Shown piece by piece: positions 43,446-52,201 of a stretch of 64,000 nt of DNA. Position 1 is the stretch's first letter. Each line of letters begins with the position of its first letter. The translations under genes were made by a program, and so were the position numbers. The notes beneath the pieces are model-generated. The model made no database searches. It saw only the letters and a program-made list of their open reading frames with translations, and was not told where the DNA came from. This stretch comes from Ruegeria arenilitoris (GTDB taxonomy: Bacteria; Pseudomonadota; Alphaproteobacteria; Rhodobacterales; Rhodobacteraceae): assembly GCF_013030985.1 (NCBI RefSeq), contig NZ_WPYP01000007.1, positions 124,001-188,000 on the forward strand, read 5' to 3'.

Positions 43446-44453
43446 ATGCTTCGGTTCATTCTCCGCCGCGCAATCGCAACAACGATCCTGATTGGCGGAG
43501 TCGTGTTGATGACATTCGCGCTCGCCCGGCTTTTGCCGGGCGATCCCGCACGTCTGATCGCCGGTGCCCGTGCCGATGCTGAGGCGGTGGCTGCAGTCAG
43601 GGAACGACTGGGACTGGATGACCCAGTCGGCACGCAGTTCCTGACTTATGTAAGCAACGTTATGGAAGGTGACTTTGGACGTTCGGTTGTCACACGCCGT
43701 CCGATATCCGAAGACATAGTCACCTTTTTTCCGGCAACGCTGGAACTGGTCATTCTGGCGGCCTGCATCTCACTTGTACTTGGTGTCCTGTTGGGTGTTC
43801 TTGCTGCCGTGCGCAGTGGCACTCCTTCGGACGTCGGCGTACGCGGTGTAGCCGTACTGGGCCTTTCCGTGCCGGATTTCTGGTTGGCATTGGTCTTCCA
43901 GCTGCTGTTTTTCGCAACGCTTGGCCTTTTGCCGTTTGGGGGTCGTCTGGGAACCGGTGTCACGCCTCCGGACTTCGTAACGGGTTTCATGACACTCGAC
44001 AGCCTTCTGGCCGGTCGGTTTGACCTGTTTGTCGATGCACTGAAGCACATGATCCTTCCGGTAACCGTTTTGGCCATCCCTTCAATGGCGATCACGATCC
44101 GCGTCGTTCGCACCACAATGCTTGAGGTTCTGTCGCAGGATTTCATCCGCACGGCGCGATCCAAAGGCATTCGGCCGGTTCGCGTCTACTTGCGGCACGC
44201 TCTGCGTAACGCGCTTCTGCCGATCGTGACGATTTTTGGTCTGAACACAGGGCTGTTGATTTCAGGAGCGGTCTTCATTGAGCTGATCTTCGATTGGCCG
44301 GGGTTAGGCCGTTACACTGCTAACGCAATTGCTTCTTCGGACTACAACGCAATCATGGCGATCACGCTTGTCGTTTCAATTGCCTACACCTTGATCAACT
44401 TCTTGGTCGACCTCAGCTATTCGCTGCTCGACCCGCGGGTGAAACTCTCATGA
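43446..44453 (+). CDS. Dipeptide-type ABC transporter permease (DppB type)
   Basis: 335 aa with six hydrophobic segments. DppB/OppB features: MLRFILRRAIATTILIGGVVLMTFALARLLPGDPA, here with the usual LxGDP motif, then RERLGLDDPVGTQFLTYVS, GDFGRSVVTRRPI, and the EAA-type loop DFIRTARSKGIRPVRVYLRHALRN near residue 240. VFIELIFDWPGLGRYTANAI closes the domain. It forms the channel with the next gene, whose start it overlaps by 4 nt (ATGA). Confidence 0.94.
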   Translation: MLRFILRRAIATTILIGGVVLMTFALARLLPGDPARLIAGARADAEAVAAVRERLGLDDPVGTQFLTYVSNVMEGDFGRSVVTRRPISEDIVTFFPATLELVILAACISLVLGVLLGVLAAVRSGTPSDVGVRGVAVLGLSVPDFWLALVFQLLFFATLGLLPFGGRLGTGVTPPDFVTGFMTLDSLLAGRFDLFVDALKHMILPVTVLAIPSMAITIRVVRTTMLEVLSQDFIRTARSKGIRPVRVYLRHALRNALLPIVTIFGLNTGLLISGAVFIELIFDWPGLGRYTANAIASSDYNAIMAITLVVSIAYTLINFLVDLSYSLLDPRVKLS

Positions 44454-45379
44454 GCTCAGATACCAACTTGATCCGCCGAGGCCAAAGAATGCAATTTCCG
44501 GGAGGCGAACGCGCAGCTCAGATTGTTGGGTTTGCAACGTCTTCCGGTCAGGCCTTTCTTGCCGTCTGCATCGTCTCATTTATCGTCGTCGTCTCGGTCT
44601 CGGCATTTGTCGCTTATCTTTTGGACATACATGTCACCGCCTTTGATCCACTAAAGATGAATATCATGGCGCGGCTCGAACCGCCGAGCGGAGAACACTG
44701 GATGGGTACGGACAAGATCGGGCGAGACATGCTTGCTCGGGTCGTTGCCGGATCATGGATATCGCTATCGGTTTCGTTCGCGGTATTGGCTGTGGCATCT
44801 GTGGTGGGTACCTCGGTCGGCCTGGTCGCAGGGTATGTTGGCGGTTGGGTCGATGAGGTGTTGATGCGGGTTACGGATCTGTTTCTGGCCTTTCCGGCAT
44901 TGATCCTGGCCGCAGCTATAGCCGCAAGCTTTGGTGGCGGCATGATCTCAACCACAGTCGCATTGGCTGCGGTTTTCTGGCCCTGGTACGCCCGGCTTAT
45001 CCGCAGCCGCGTGCTTTCCTTGAAAGAACAGGAATTTGTCGCGGCCAGTCGTTGCCTTGGTGCGTCGCATACGCGCCTGATATTCACATCACTGCTGCCG
45101 ATGGTGTGGCCACTTGTGATTGTGCAAGCAACGACGGATGTGGGGTTTGTCATTCTGGCGGCGTCGGGTCTGTCTTTTCTGGGATTGGGCGCACAGCCGC
45201 CCACTCCGGAATGGGGGGTTATGATTTTCGAAAGCCTAACTCACCAACCTGCCTCCTGGTGGCTTGCCGTTTTCCCGGGGGGCGCAATTGCGCTGGTCGC
45301 CATTGGCTTCAACCTATTGGGCGACTCGTTGCGCGATCATTTAGATCCATCTCTTGGGGCATCGGAGGCCGGAGTATAG
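44450..45379 (+). CDS. Dipeptide-type ABC transporter permease (DppC type)
   Basis: 309 aa with six hydrophobic segments. DppC features: HWMGTDKIGRDMLARVVAGSWISL, AGYVGGWVDEVLMRVTDLFLAFPALI, the EAA loop EFVAASRCLGASHTRLIFTSLLP, and SGLSFLGLGAQPPTPEWG near the end. It pairs with the upstream permease. Its stop codon (TAG) shares a base with the GTG start of the exported agmatine deiminase, so that enzyme belongs to the transporter operon. Confidence 0.94.
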   Translation: MSSDTNLIRRGQRMQFPGGERAAQIVGFATSSGQAFLAVCIVSFIVVVSVSAFVAYLLDIHVTAFDPLKMNIMARLEPPSGEHWMGTDKIGRDMLARVVAGSWISLSVSFAVLAVASVVGTSVGLVAGYVGGWVDEVLMRVTDLFLAFPALILAAAIAASFGGGMISTTVALAAVFWPWYARLIRSRVLSLKEQEFVAASRCLGASHTRLIFTSLLPMVWPLVIVQATTDVGFVILAASGLSFLGLGAQPPTPEWGVMIFESLTHQPASWWLAVFPGGAIALVAIGFNLLGDSLRDHLDPSLGASEAGV

Positions 45380-46494
45380 TGAAACACATGAACAGGCGGT
45401 TCTTCATGGCCGCGACCGCATCTTTTAGCTTGGCGTCTCCGGTTTGGGCTAGAAAGGACAAACAAGTGGATTATCGTCAGACGGGCGCAACAATCGTGGA
45501 AGGCGCTGGTGGCTCAGATGGCTATCACTTCCCTGCCGAATGGGAAAAGCACGAGCGGACCTTGATGCAGTTCCCATCCCCCCAGAATTGGCACCGCCGC
45601 GATCTGGAGGACGCCCGAAGGGAATGGGCTGAAACCGCAAATACCATCGCTGAATTCGAGCCCGTAACGATGGCCGTTCGCAAGCAGGATCATAAGATCG
45701 CCAAAAGCATGCTCAGCGGCCAGATCAAGCTGGTCGAGATGCCGCTTAATGACGCCTGGTCGCGCGACAGCGGGCCAATGATCCTGAGAAACTCATCAGG
45801 TGATCGTCGCGTTGCGGGGTTCACCTTCAATGGTTGGGGCAAGAAGTTTCCTCCGTATCGTGACGATCAACTTGCTAAAGGAAGGTTCGCTGCCAAGCTG
45901 GATATGCCGATGTATCAGAGCAATCTGGTGCTTGAAGGAGGGGCGGTTGCATTTGATGGGCAGGGAACTGTTCTGACCACTGAAGAGTGCCTGCTGAACC
46001 GCAACAGAAACCCTGGTTGGACTAAGGCTGATATCGAGGACGAATTACGGACACATCTCGGCGTGACGAAAGTCTTGTGGCTGCCTCGAGGTCTGACACC
46101 GGACCCGATTACCGACGGTCACATTGATGGAATAGCGGCATTTGCAGCACCTGGGATGGTTTTACTGCACACAACTGACGATCCGAGTGATCCGAACATG
46201 CAAATCACGCAGGAGGCTCGGGCAATCCTCGAAACCGCGACCGATGCTACTGGTCGGAAGCTAGACGTAGTTGAGATTCCGTTGACCAGCTTTGATGTCG
46301 TCCACATGAACTTCTACATCTGTAACGGCGCGATAGTTGTGCCCGTATCGGGGCGCCGGTCGGAAGACGATGAACCACTTGCGATTTTGCGCGAAGTGTT
46401 CCCGCACCACGAAGTCAAAGGTGTTTCAGGAAGGATGATCGGGGGCGGTGGTGGTGGTGTCCACTGTATTACGCAACAGGTGCCAGCCGTCTGA
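45379..46494 (+). CDS. Exported agmatine deiminase-family enzyme
   Basis: 371 aa from GTG 45379, which has GGAGG upstream and overlaps the permease stop (TAGTG); ATG 45388 is an alternative. The N-terminus carries a signal with twin arginines: NRRFFMAATASFSLASPVWA, cleaved near ARKD. The mature protein has the deiminase blocks YHFPAEWEKHERTLMQFPSP, MPLNDAWSRDSGPMI, EGGAVAFDGQGTVLTTEECL, NPGWTKADIEDELR, ITDGHIDGIAAF and nucleophile C363 in GGGGGGVHCITQQ. The catalytic set looks complete. Agmatine deiminases are normally cytosolic, so an exported copy in an importer operon suggests periplasmic processing of agmatine or another guanidino compound before uptake. That role is inference. Confidence 0.85.
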   Translation: MKHMNRRFFMAATASFSLASPVWARKDKQVDYRQTGATIVEGAGGSDGYHFPAEWEKHERTLMQFPSPQNWHRRDLEDARREWAETANTIAEFEPVTMAVRKQDHKIAKSMLSGQIKLVEMPLNDAWSRDSGPMILRNSSGDRRVAGFTFNGWGKKFPPYRDDQLAKGRFAAKLDMPMYQSNLVLEGGAVAFDGQGTVLTTEECLLNRNRNPGWTKADIEDELRTHLGVTKVLWLPRGLTPDPITDGHIDGIAAFAAPGMVLLHTTDDPSDPNMQITQEARAILETATDATGRKLDVVEIPLTSFDVVHMNFYICNGAIVVPVSGRRSEDDEPLAILREVFPHHEVKGVSGRMIGGGGGGVHCITQQVPAV

Positions 46495-46512
46495 CCCAAT
46501 TCGGGCCATCGA

Positions 46513-46546
46513 AAAAAAGAGGACCGCAATGCGGTCCCTTTGAGTT
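46513..46546. terminator. Bidirectional terminator
   Basis: GGACCGC (46521-46527) pairs with GCGGTCC (46531-46537). On the minus strand it is followed by CTCTTTTTTTC, on the plus strand by CTTTGAGTTTT. It lies between the convergent exported deiminase and N-carbamoylputrescine amidase genes and can end both transcripts. Confidence 0.8.
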
Positions 46547-46573
46547 TTGGGGAGTTTGTGAGTGGTAGTCGGC

Positions 46574-47455
46574 CTATTGGTTCTGCGCAGTCATTCCATC
46601 CAAGCTGCGCAAGGTTTGGTACATATTTGGTCTCCGATCCCGGAAAACACCCCAATTGTCGCGATATGCATTGGCGGCATCCAGATCCACGCTTGCGGTA
46701 ATCACCGCTTCCGAAACACGATCTGCGTCCGCAAGAATTTCACCGGTATACCCAGCAATGAAAGACGTTCCATAAAACTGACCTTCCGTCTCACCCTGAG
46801 TTTCATGGCCGACACGGTTAGAAGCCACAAGGGGCACCATATTCGCCGCTGCGTGTCCTTGCATTGTCCGACGCCAATGGCCGCTGCTGTCGAGTTCGGG
46901 TTTCTTGGGCTCCGATCCGATCGCAGTTGGGAACATCAGAATTTCGGCCCCTTGCAATACCAGGCTGCGGGCCGTTTCAGGAAACCATTGATCCCAGCAA
47001 ACACCGCACCCAACGCGGCCGTATTTGGTCTCGACAACTTGGAATCCGGTGTCACCAGGGCTGAAGTAGAATTTTTCCTCATATCCGGGTGCTTGTGGAA
47101 TATGCGTTTTGCGATAATTGGTCAGAACTGAGCCGTCTGCGTCAATCACTGCCAACGAGTTGTACCGTGTCAGGCCAGCGCGTTCATAGTACGAAACCGG
47201 AAGGACCACATCCAACTCATTCGCCAGCGCACCAAAGTGGCTTACCACATTGCTGTCCTCAAGCGTGCGCGCCATGTCAAAGTATTGGAGATCCTGTTCC
47301 AAACAGAAGTACGGCGTTTCGAACAACTCTTGCAAAAGAATGACTTGCGCACCAGTGTCGGCGGCCTGCCGGACAAGTCCTTCGGCTCTGGCAATGTTGT
47401 CATCAATGTCCCAACTGCAGGGCATCTGCGTGGCGGCGAGAGTGATGTTTCGCAT
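46574..47455 (-). CDS. aguB: N-carbamoylputrescine amidase
   Basis: 293 aa, the AguB length. The nitrilase-superfamily catalytic triad is intact: E43 in LLQELFETPYF, K116 in YRKTHIPQAPGYEEK and C153 in GCGVCWDQWFPE. NITLAATQMPCSWDIDDNI and FYGTSFIAGYTGEI are typical of AguB rather than other carbon-nitrogen hydrolases. It hydrolyses N-carbamoylputrescine to putrescine, CO2 and ammonia, following agmatine deiminase. It starts 5 bp after the aminotransferase stop, with AAAGG spanning that stop, so the two are cotranscribed. Confidence 0.93.
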   Translation of the reverse strand: MRNITLAATQMPCSWDIDDNIARAEGLVRQAADTGAQVILLQELFETPYFCLEQDLQYFDMARTLEDSNVVSHFGALANELDVVLPVSYYERAGLTRYNSLAVIDADGSVLTNYRKTHIPQAPGYEEKFYFSPGDTGFQVVETKYGRVGCGVCWDQWFPETARSLVLQGAEILMFPTAIGSEPKKPELDSSGHWRRTMQGHAAANMVPLVASNRVGHETQGETEGQFYGTSFIAGYTGEILADADRVSEAVITASVDLDAANAYRDNWGVFRDRRPNMYQTLRSLDGMTAQNQ

Positions 47456-47460
47456 GACGA

Positions 47461-48831
47461 TTACCTTTCTGCCTGAAATTCAGTGATGCTCTCGCTGATA
47501 GCGCCGACTATCTCGTCGCATTGTTCCTTTGAAATGATCAGCGGGGGCGACAAAACGATCCGGTCGCCGACCGGGCGAACGATCACGCCGCGCTCCATAC
47601 ATTTGCGGAATACGTGATGCCCGGCATTAACACTGGCATCCATCGGTGCTTTGCTCGACTTGTCGCTTACCAAGTCTATTCCCATCATCAGGTGGCTTCC
47701 GCGAACATCTCCGACAATCGGGAGATTCAGAAGCGACTTTGCGGTCTCTTGGAAGTAAGGTCCGACTTCGCGCACGTTTTCGAGCAGGTTTTCACGATCC
47801 ATGATTTCGATGTTTTTCAATGCCGCGGCACAGGCGACCGGATGCCCGAAATATGTCAGCCCCATCGACAACAAGCCGCCTTCGCATTGCGGCTTCGCTA
47901 TAACATCGTAGACCTTGGTCGAAATCAGAGTGGCGCCCAAAGGAATGTAGCCAGAGGTCAGACCTTTGGCGCAGACCAGGATATCAGGCTGGTAATCGAA
48001 CAGTGTTTCTGAAGCGAACCATTCACCCAGCCGCCCAAACGCAGTCACGACCTCGTCAGCGATGTAAAGCATGTCGTAGCGCTTGCAGACCTCCCACATA
48101 CGTTTGTGGTACCCCTTGGGTGCGACCAGCACACCGCCAGCGCCCATAATGGGTTCAGCAATAAAGGCTGCCACGTTGTCGGGGCCCAGCTGCTGGATGC
48201 GCGCCTCGAATTCGCGAACGAGGTAGTCGCAGTATTCAGCGTCGCTCCAACCATCCGGCTTGGCATAAAGATTGGCTTCAGACACGTGGGTTATGAAGTC
48301 TTCTCCAATCCGGTCGAAACCGTGTTTTGTCCCGTGAATTCCGGTGAGTGATGCGGCGACATAGGTCGCGCCGTGATATCCGTTTTGACGGGAAATGATC
48401 TTTTTCTTTCGATGCAGACCCTTCTGGTCGAAATAGAAGTGAACCAGCCGAATGGCAGCATCATTTGCTGTTGAGCCGCCACATGTGTAGTAAACGTGGT
48501 TCAAATCACCCGGGGCAAGCTCTGCGAGTTTCGCACCTAGGTTGGCGGCAGGAACGTTGGAGCTGTGACCAAACGGGTTGTAGTACTGCATGTTCATGAC
48601 CTGCTCGGCGATGGTGTCCGCCATCTCCTTGCGACCATGCCCAATGTTGACGCACCACAGCCCGGCAATGCCATCCAACAAGCGGTTTCCCTCAGTATCG
48701 CTCACATGCATTCCTTCGGCGCGTTCGATTATCTGGCTGCCTTCCTTCGAGAACGTCGAGAAATCGGTATAGGGATGGATGAGGTGCGCGCGATCTTGTT
48801 CAAAAGCGGCGTTTCGATCGAGGGTGGTCAT
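47461..48831 (-). CDS. Class III aminotransferase, putrescine:pyruvate type
   Basis: 456 aa from ATG 48831, supported by GGAG 6 nt upstream; ATG 48843 adds four residues. Class III features: GIAGLWCVNIGHGRKEM, YYTCGGSTANDAAIRLVHF, RQNGYHGATYVAASLTG, AFIAEPIMGAGGVLVAPKGY, LYIADEVVTAFGRLG (Asp contacting PLP) and PLP lysine K289 in VCAKGLTSGYIPLGA. The sequence is of the SpuC / taurine-pyruvate / omega-aminotransferase group that uses pyruvate. Together with aguB downstream and alanine dehydrogenase divergently upstream, putrescine:pyruvate aminotransferase is the best call; other omega-amines cannot be excluded. Confidence 0.88.
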   Translation of the reverse strand: MTTLDRNAAFEQDRAHLIHPYTDFSTFSKEGSQIIERAEGMHVSDTEGNRLLDGIAGLWCVNIGHGRKEMADTIAEQVMNMQYYNPFGHSSNVPAANLGAKLAELAPGDLNHVYYTCGGSTANDAAIRLVHFYFDQKGLHRKKKIISRQNGYHGATYVAASLTGIHGTKHGFDRIGEDFITHVSEANLYAKPDGWSDAEYCDYLVREFEARIQQLGPDNVAAFIAEPIMGAGGVLVAPKGYHKRMWEVCKRYDMLYIADEVVTAFGRLGEWFASETLFDYQPDILVCAKGLTSGYIPLGATLISTKVYDVIAKPQCEGGLLSMGLTYFGHPVACAAALKNIEIMDRENLLENVREVGPYFQETAKSLLNLPIVGDVRGSHLMMGIDLVSDKSSKAPMDASVNAGHHVFRKCMERGVIVRPVGDRIVLSPPLIISKEQCDEIVGAISESITEFQAER

Positions 48832-49015
48832 CGTAGACTCCATGAATGCTTGTGCGCCATTCGGCTGATTCCTTAGATCAGCATCGGCTAACGACCGTGC
48901 CCAACACAGTCCCCCACACGTGGTATCGACGCGACCAGAGACCTCTATCTAGGTAGCTGCCCAATGACCCTCAGAGTGTGTCTGGGGAAGAATCCATTCA
49001 GCAAAGGTGGCGAAA

Positions 49016-50131
49016 ATGAAGGTCGGAGTGCCTACAGAAATCAAAGCAAACGAACATCGCGTAGGGCTGACGCCCGCTGCGGTCAGCGAGTATGTGGCGG
49101 CAGGCCATGAGGTCGTTGTCCAATCCTTGGCCGGGGCTGGCATCGGGGCAAGTGACGAGACCTATCGTGCATCCGGCGCCATAGTCGCGGATACGGCCGA
49201 AGAAATCTTTGCCACCGCGGACATGATCGTGAAGGTCAAGGAACCCCAAGCGTCGGAGTATAGTCAACTGCGTGAAGGGCAAATCCTATACACCTATCTC
49301 CATCTGGCACCTGATCCTGAGCAAACCAGAGGTTTGCTTTCATCGGGTTGCACGGCGATTGCTTATGAAACCGTAACCGATGCCGATGCGACATTGCCTT
49401 TGCTTGCTCCTATGTCTGAAGTCGCTGGCCGTCTTTCCATCCAAGCCGCGGCGAGCGCACTGGAAAAGCACAACAATGGCGAGGGTCTGCTACTTGGTGG
49501 CGTGCCTGGTGTGAAACCTGCCGAAATTGTCGTGATCGGCGGCGGTGTTGTAGGAACTAACGCCGCTAAGATGGCCGTCGGTCTGGGAGCACAGGTCACT
49601 ATTTTTGACCGCTCACTAAAGCGCCTTCGTCAGTTGGATGACTTGTTCGATGGACGAGTTCATACTGTCTATTCCACCAAAGCGGCGTTGGCTGATGCGG
49701 TGGCAACAGCGGATGCCGTAATCGGTGCGGTTCTCATCCCCGGCGCGGCAGCGCCACGCCTGGTAACACGGGACATGTTGGCCACAATGAAAGAAGGCGC
49801 GGCGTTGGTCGACGTCGCCATTGATCAGGGTGGGTGCTTTGAAACGTCAACGGCTACGACGCACGAAAACCCGACCTACGTTGTTGATGGTGTGGTTCAT
49901 TACTGCGTTGCCAACATGCCAGGCGCAGTTCCCAAAACATCCAGCTACGCATTGAACAATGCCACGTTGCAACACGGGCTGGCACTGGCGAACAACGGTC
50001 TCAGGGCATTGGATAACCCCTTCCTTCTACAGGGTCTGAATGTGCACGAGGGCAAGCTGACTTACAAAGCAGCCGCTGACAGCCTTGAGTACGGATACTG
50101 CGATCCACGAGAAGCGTTGAAATGCGCCTGA
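49016..50131 (+). CDS. ald: Alanine dehydrogenase
   Basis: 371 aa from ATG 49016, where AAGGTGG lies about 5 nt before it and homologues start MKxGVPxEIK; the in-frame GTG 49007 is less likely. Signatures: MKVGVPTEIKANEHRVGLTP, YTYLHLAPD, the NAD-binding VVIGGGVVGTNAAKMAVGLGA, and VDVAIDQGGCFETS. It interconverts L-alanine and pyruvate with NAD. Divergent from the class III aminotransferase across 184 bp, it can regenerate pyruvate from the alanine formed by that enzyme, with release of ammonia. Confidence 0.95.
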   Translation: MKVGVPTEIKANEHRVGLTPAAVSEYVAAGHEVVVQSLAGAGIGASDETYRASGAIVADTAEEIFATADMIVKVKEPQASEYSQLREGQILYTYLHLAPDPEQTRGLLSSGCTAIAYETVTDADATLPLLAPMSEVAGRLSIQAAASALEKHNNGEGLLLGGVPGVKPAEIVVIGGGVVGTNAAKMAVGLGAQVTIFDRSLKRLRQLDDLFDGRVHTVYSTKAALADAVATADAVIGAVLIPGAAAPRLVTRDMLATMKEGAALVDVAIDQGGCFETSTATTHENPTYVVDGVVHYCVANMPGAVPKTSSYALNNATLQHGLALANNGLRALDNPFLLQGLNVHEGKLTYKAAADSLEYGYCDPREALKCA

Positions 50132-50139
50132 GATAGATT

Positions 50140-50183
50140 GCGGCCCTTTGAGCCCTACCCACTAAGGGTGATTCAAGGGCCGC
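50140..50183 (+). promoter_or_regulatory. Long hairpin between ald and potA
   Basis: GCGGCCCTTTGA (50140-50151) faces TTCAAGGGCCGC at the end (to 50183), with an inner CCCT/AGGG pair. No T-run follows. It may act as a terminator of ald, an mRNA processing site or a 5' leader structure for potA. Confidence 0.5.
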
Positions 50184-50221
50184 GTACCCTCTGCCAAACT
50201 CGAGCAGCACTGCCAATCCAA

Positions 50222-51316
50222 ATGAGAGATGAGTCTTTGACCCCAGCAATTCAGGCAATTGATATTTGCAAAAGCTATCCGGGTTCACCCCCGGTAGAGG
50301 CCTTGAAGAATGAATCGTTGTCTATCAACGACAACGAGTTTTTCACACTGCTCGGGCCATCAGGATGTGGCAAGACAACCTTGTTGCGGTTAATCGCAGG
50401 GTTTGAAGATCTCACCTCGGGTGAGCTGCGGCTTTACGGCGAGGATATCTCCTCAATGCCGCCGGAGAAGCGACCCATCAACACCGTGTTTCAGCACTAT
50501 GCGCTGTTTCCACACATGACCGTTGTTGAAAACGTGGCTTTCGGCCTGCGCCGCAGAGGAACGGATGTTTCTCAGGCACAAAAGACTGCGTTGGAGATGC
50601 TGGACTTGGTGCAAATGTCCCAATTTGCCAACCGCCGGCCCTCACAATTGTCTGGTGGGCAACAGCAACGTGTTTCCTTGGCGCGGGCCTTGGCCCCGCA
50701 TCCAAAAGTTCTGCTGCTGGACGAACCCCTATCCGCGCTTGACCTCAAACTGCGTCAATCGATGCGAACTGAGCTTAAACGTCTTCAACGTGAAACAGGC
50801 ATTACGTTCGTATTTGTGACTCACGATCAGGAAGAAGCCCTATCGATGAGTGATCGCATTGCGGTGATGTCGGCTGGCCGTGTGCAACAGATCGCATCTC
50901 CTTCTGAGATTTATGAACAGCCCCGGAATCGCTTTGTCGCGGATTTCATCGGGGACGCAAATTTCTTCCAAGGCAAGGTGACACATCAGAACGGGAATAC
51001 AGCCCGCTTTCGGATATCGCCCGAAATCGAAATCGCCGCGCGAACCGAAAACACTCCGCCAGCCGGAGATGTTACACTGTTTGTACGGCCTGAGAAGCTC
51101 GATCTGCTGACGTCAGCTACGTCTGAAACACTGCCAGGAGACGTGCGCGAGATTTCGTACCTAGGCAATACGACGGATTACGCCATCGATCTGCGGAATG
51201 GGCCAAGCATCGTCGTGCGCTCTGAAAATCATCACAACGGCGATGCACTTGCACTGCCCGGTGACGCTGTTCACGTGGGGATCGATCCCTCGGCCGTCCG
51301 CGTTCTGGAGGCCTGA
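50222..51316 (+). CDS. potA: Spermidine/putrescine-type ABC transporter ATPase
   Basis: 364 aa from ATG 50222; the longer open frame from 50138 lies in the hairpin region and is improbable. Walker A GPSGCGKTT, Q-loop region TVFQHYALFPHMTVVENVAFGL, signature LSGGQQQRVSLARAL, Walker B LLLDEPLSALD, H-loop VTHDQEEAL. The C-terminal TOBE domain includes FIGDANFFQGKV and LFVRPEKLDL. This is PotA-like, and the following two permeases and receptor complete a polyamine importer. Shine-Dalgarno is weak. First gene of pot-type operon 50222-54034, likely extending into gabT-gabD. Confidence 0.92.
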   Translation: MRDESLTPAIQAIDICKSYPGSPPVEALKNESLSINDNEFFTLLGPSGCGKTTLLRLIAGFEDLTSGELRLYGEDISSMPPEKRPINTVFQHYALFPHMTVVENVAFGLRRRGTDVSQAQKTALEMLDLVQMSQFANRRPSQLSGGQQQRVSLARALAPHPKVLLLDEPLSALDLKLRQSMRTELKRLQRETGITFVFVTHDQEEALSMSDRIAVMSAGRVQQIASPSEIYEQPRNRFVADFIGDANFFQGKVTHQNGNTARFRISPEIEIAARTENTPPAGDVTLFVRPEKLDLLTSATSETLPGDVREISYLGNTTDYAIDLRNGPSIVVRSENHHNGDALALPGDAVHVGIDPSAVRVLEA

Positions 51317-51319
51317 GCA

Positions 51320-52201
51320 ATGCAAAGGATCAGAACCTTTGCCGGGATAGCCCCGGCGACTATCATGGTTGTCTGCTTCATGCTGCTGCCAATCTTGATC
51401 ATCGTGGTTTATTCCTTCTTGGAAAAGAACCCTTACGGTGGTGTTCGCCCCGAGTTGTCATTTGAAGCTTATTCAAGGCTGCTGCTTGAAAGGGATTTTG
51501 ACGACAACCTATCGTTCAACCCCTCTTACCTGTTGATCCTTTTTCGTTCCATCTGGGTCGCCGCTGTCTCGGTTGCGGCCTGTGTGCTGATCGGATTTCC
51601 GGTTGCCTATTACATCGCTATGCAACCGGCCGAGCGACGAAACCTGCTGATCTTGCTGATCACCATCCCGTTTTGGACCAATCTGTTGATCCGAACCTAT
51701 TGTTGGATTCTGGTCCTGCGGGACACCGGATTGATCAACGAAATGTTGCTGAGCCTCGGTGTCATCCAATCACCCATCCCGCTTCTCTACACTGAAGGCG
51801 CGATCATTCTGGGCCTGATCTACACTTATGTACCGTTCATGGTTCTGCCGATTTATGCGTCGCTCGAACGCCTGGATGTGCGTCTGATCGAGGCCTCGCG
51901 CGATCTCTACGCGTCGCGGATTGGTGCCCTGCGCCACGTCGTGGTTCCGCTTTCACTGCCGGGAATCGTCGCTGGTTCGATCCTGGTGTTCATTCCATGC
52001 CTCGGTGCCTTCATCGCTCCGGAATTGTTGGGCGGCGGGAAGAACCTGATGCTGGGCAGCCTGGTGCAATTGCAGTTCTCAACCTCGCGAGACTGGCCAT
52101 TTGGCTCTGCCTTGTCCGTCGTGATCATGATCGTCGTGATGCTGGCACTGCTCTTCTATGCGCGTAATGCGCGCAACTCAGGAACGGAGCTTGTTCACTG
52201 A
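51320..52201 (+). CDS. potB: Spermidine/putrescine-type ABC transporter permease
   Basis: 293 aa with six hydrophobic segments. PotB-like features: LLPILIIVVYSFLEKNPYGG, SIWVAAVSVAACVLIGFPVAYYIA, IPFWTNLLIRTYCWILVLRDTG, and the EAA-type loop EASRDLYASRIGALRHVVVP followed by LPGIVAGSILVFIPCLGAF. This is the characteristic sequence of the polyamine importer's first permease. The stop codon shares its last base with the next gene's ATG (TGATG). Confidence 0.94.
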   Translation: MQRIRTFAGIAPATIMVVCFMLLPILIIVVYSFLEKNPYGGVRPELSFEAYSRLLLERDFDDNLSFNPSYLLILFRSIWVAAVSVAACVLIGFPVAYYIAMQPAERRNLLILLITIPFWTNLLIRTYCWILVLRDTGLINEMLLSLGVIQSPIPLLYTEGAIILGLIYTYVPFMVLPIYASLERLDVRLIEASRDLYASRIGALRHVVVPLSLPGIVAGSILVFIPCLGAFIAPELLGGGKNLMLGSLVQLQFSTSRDWPFGSALSVVIMIVVMLALLFYARNARNSGTELVH

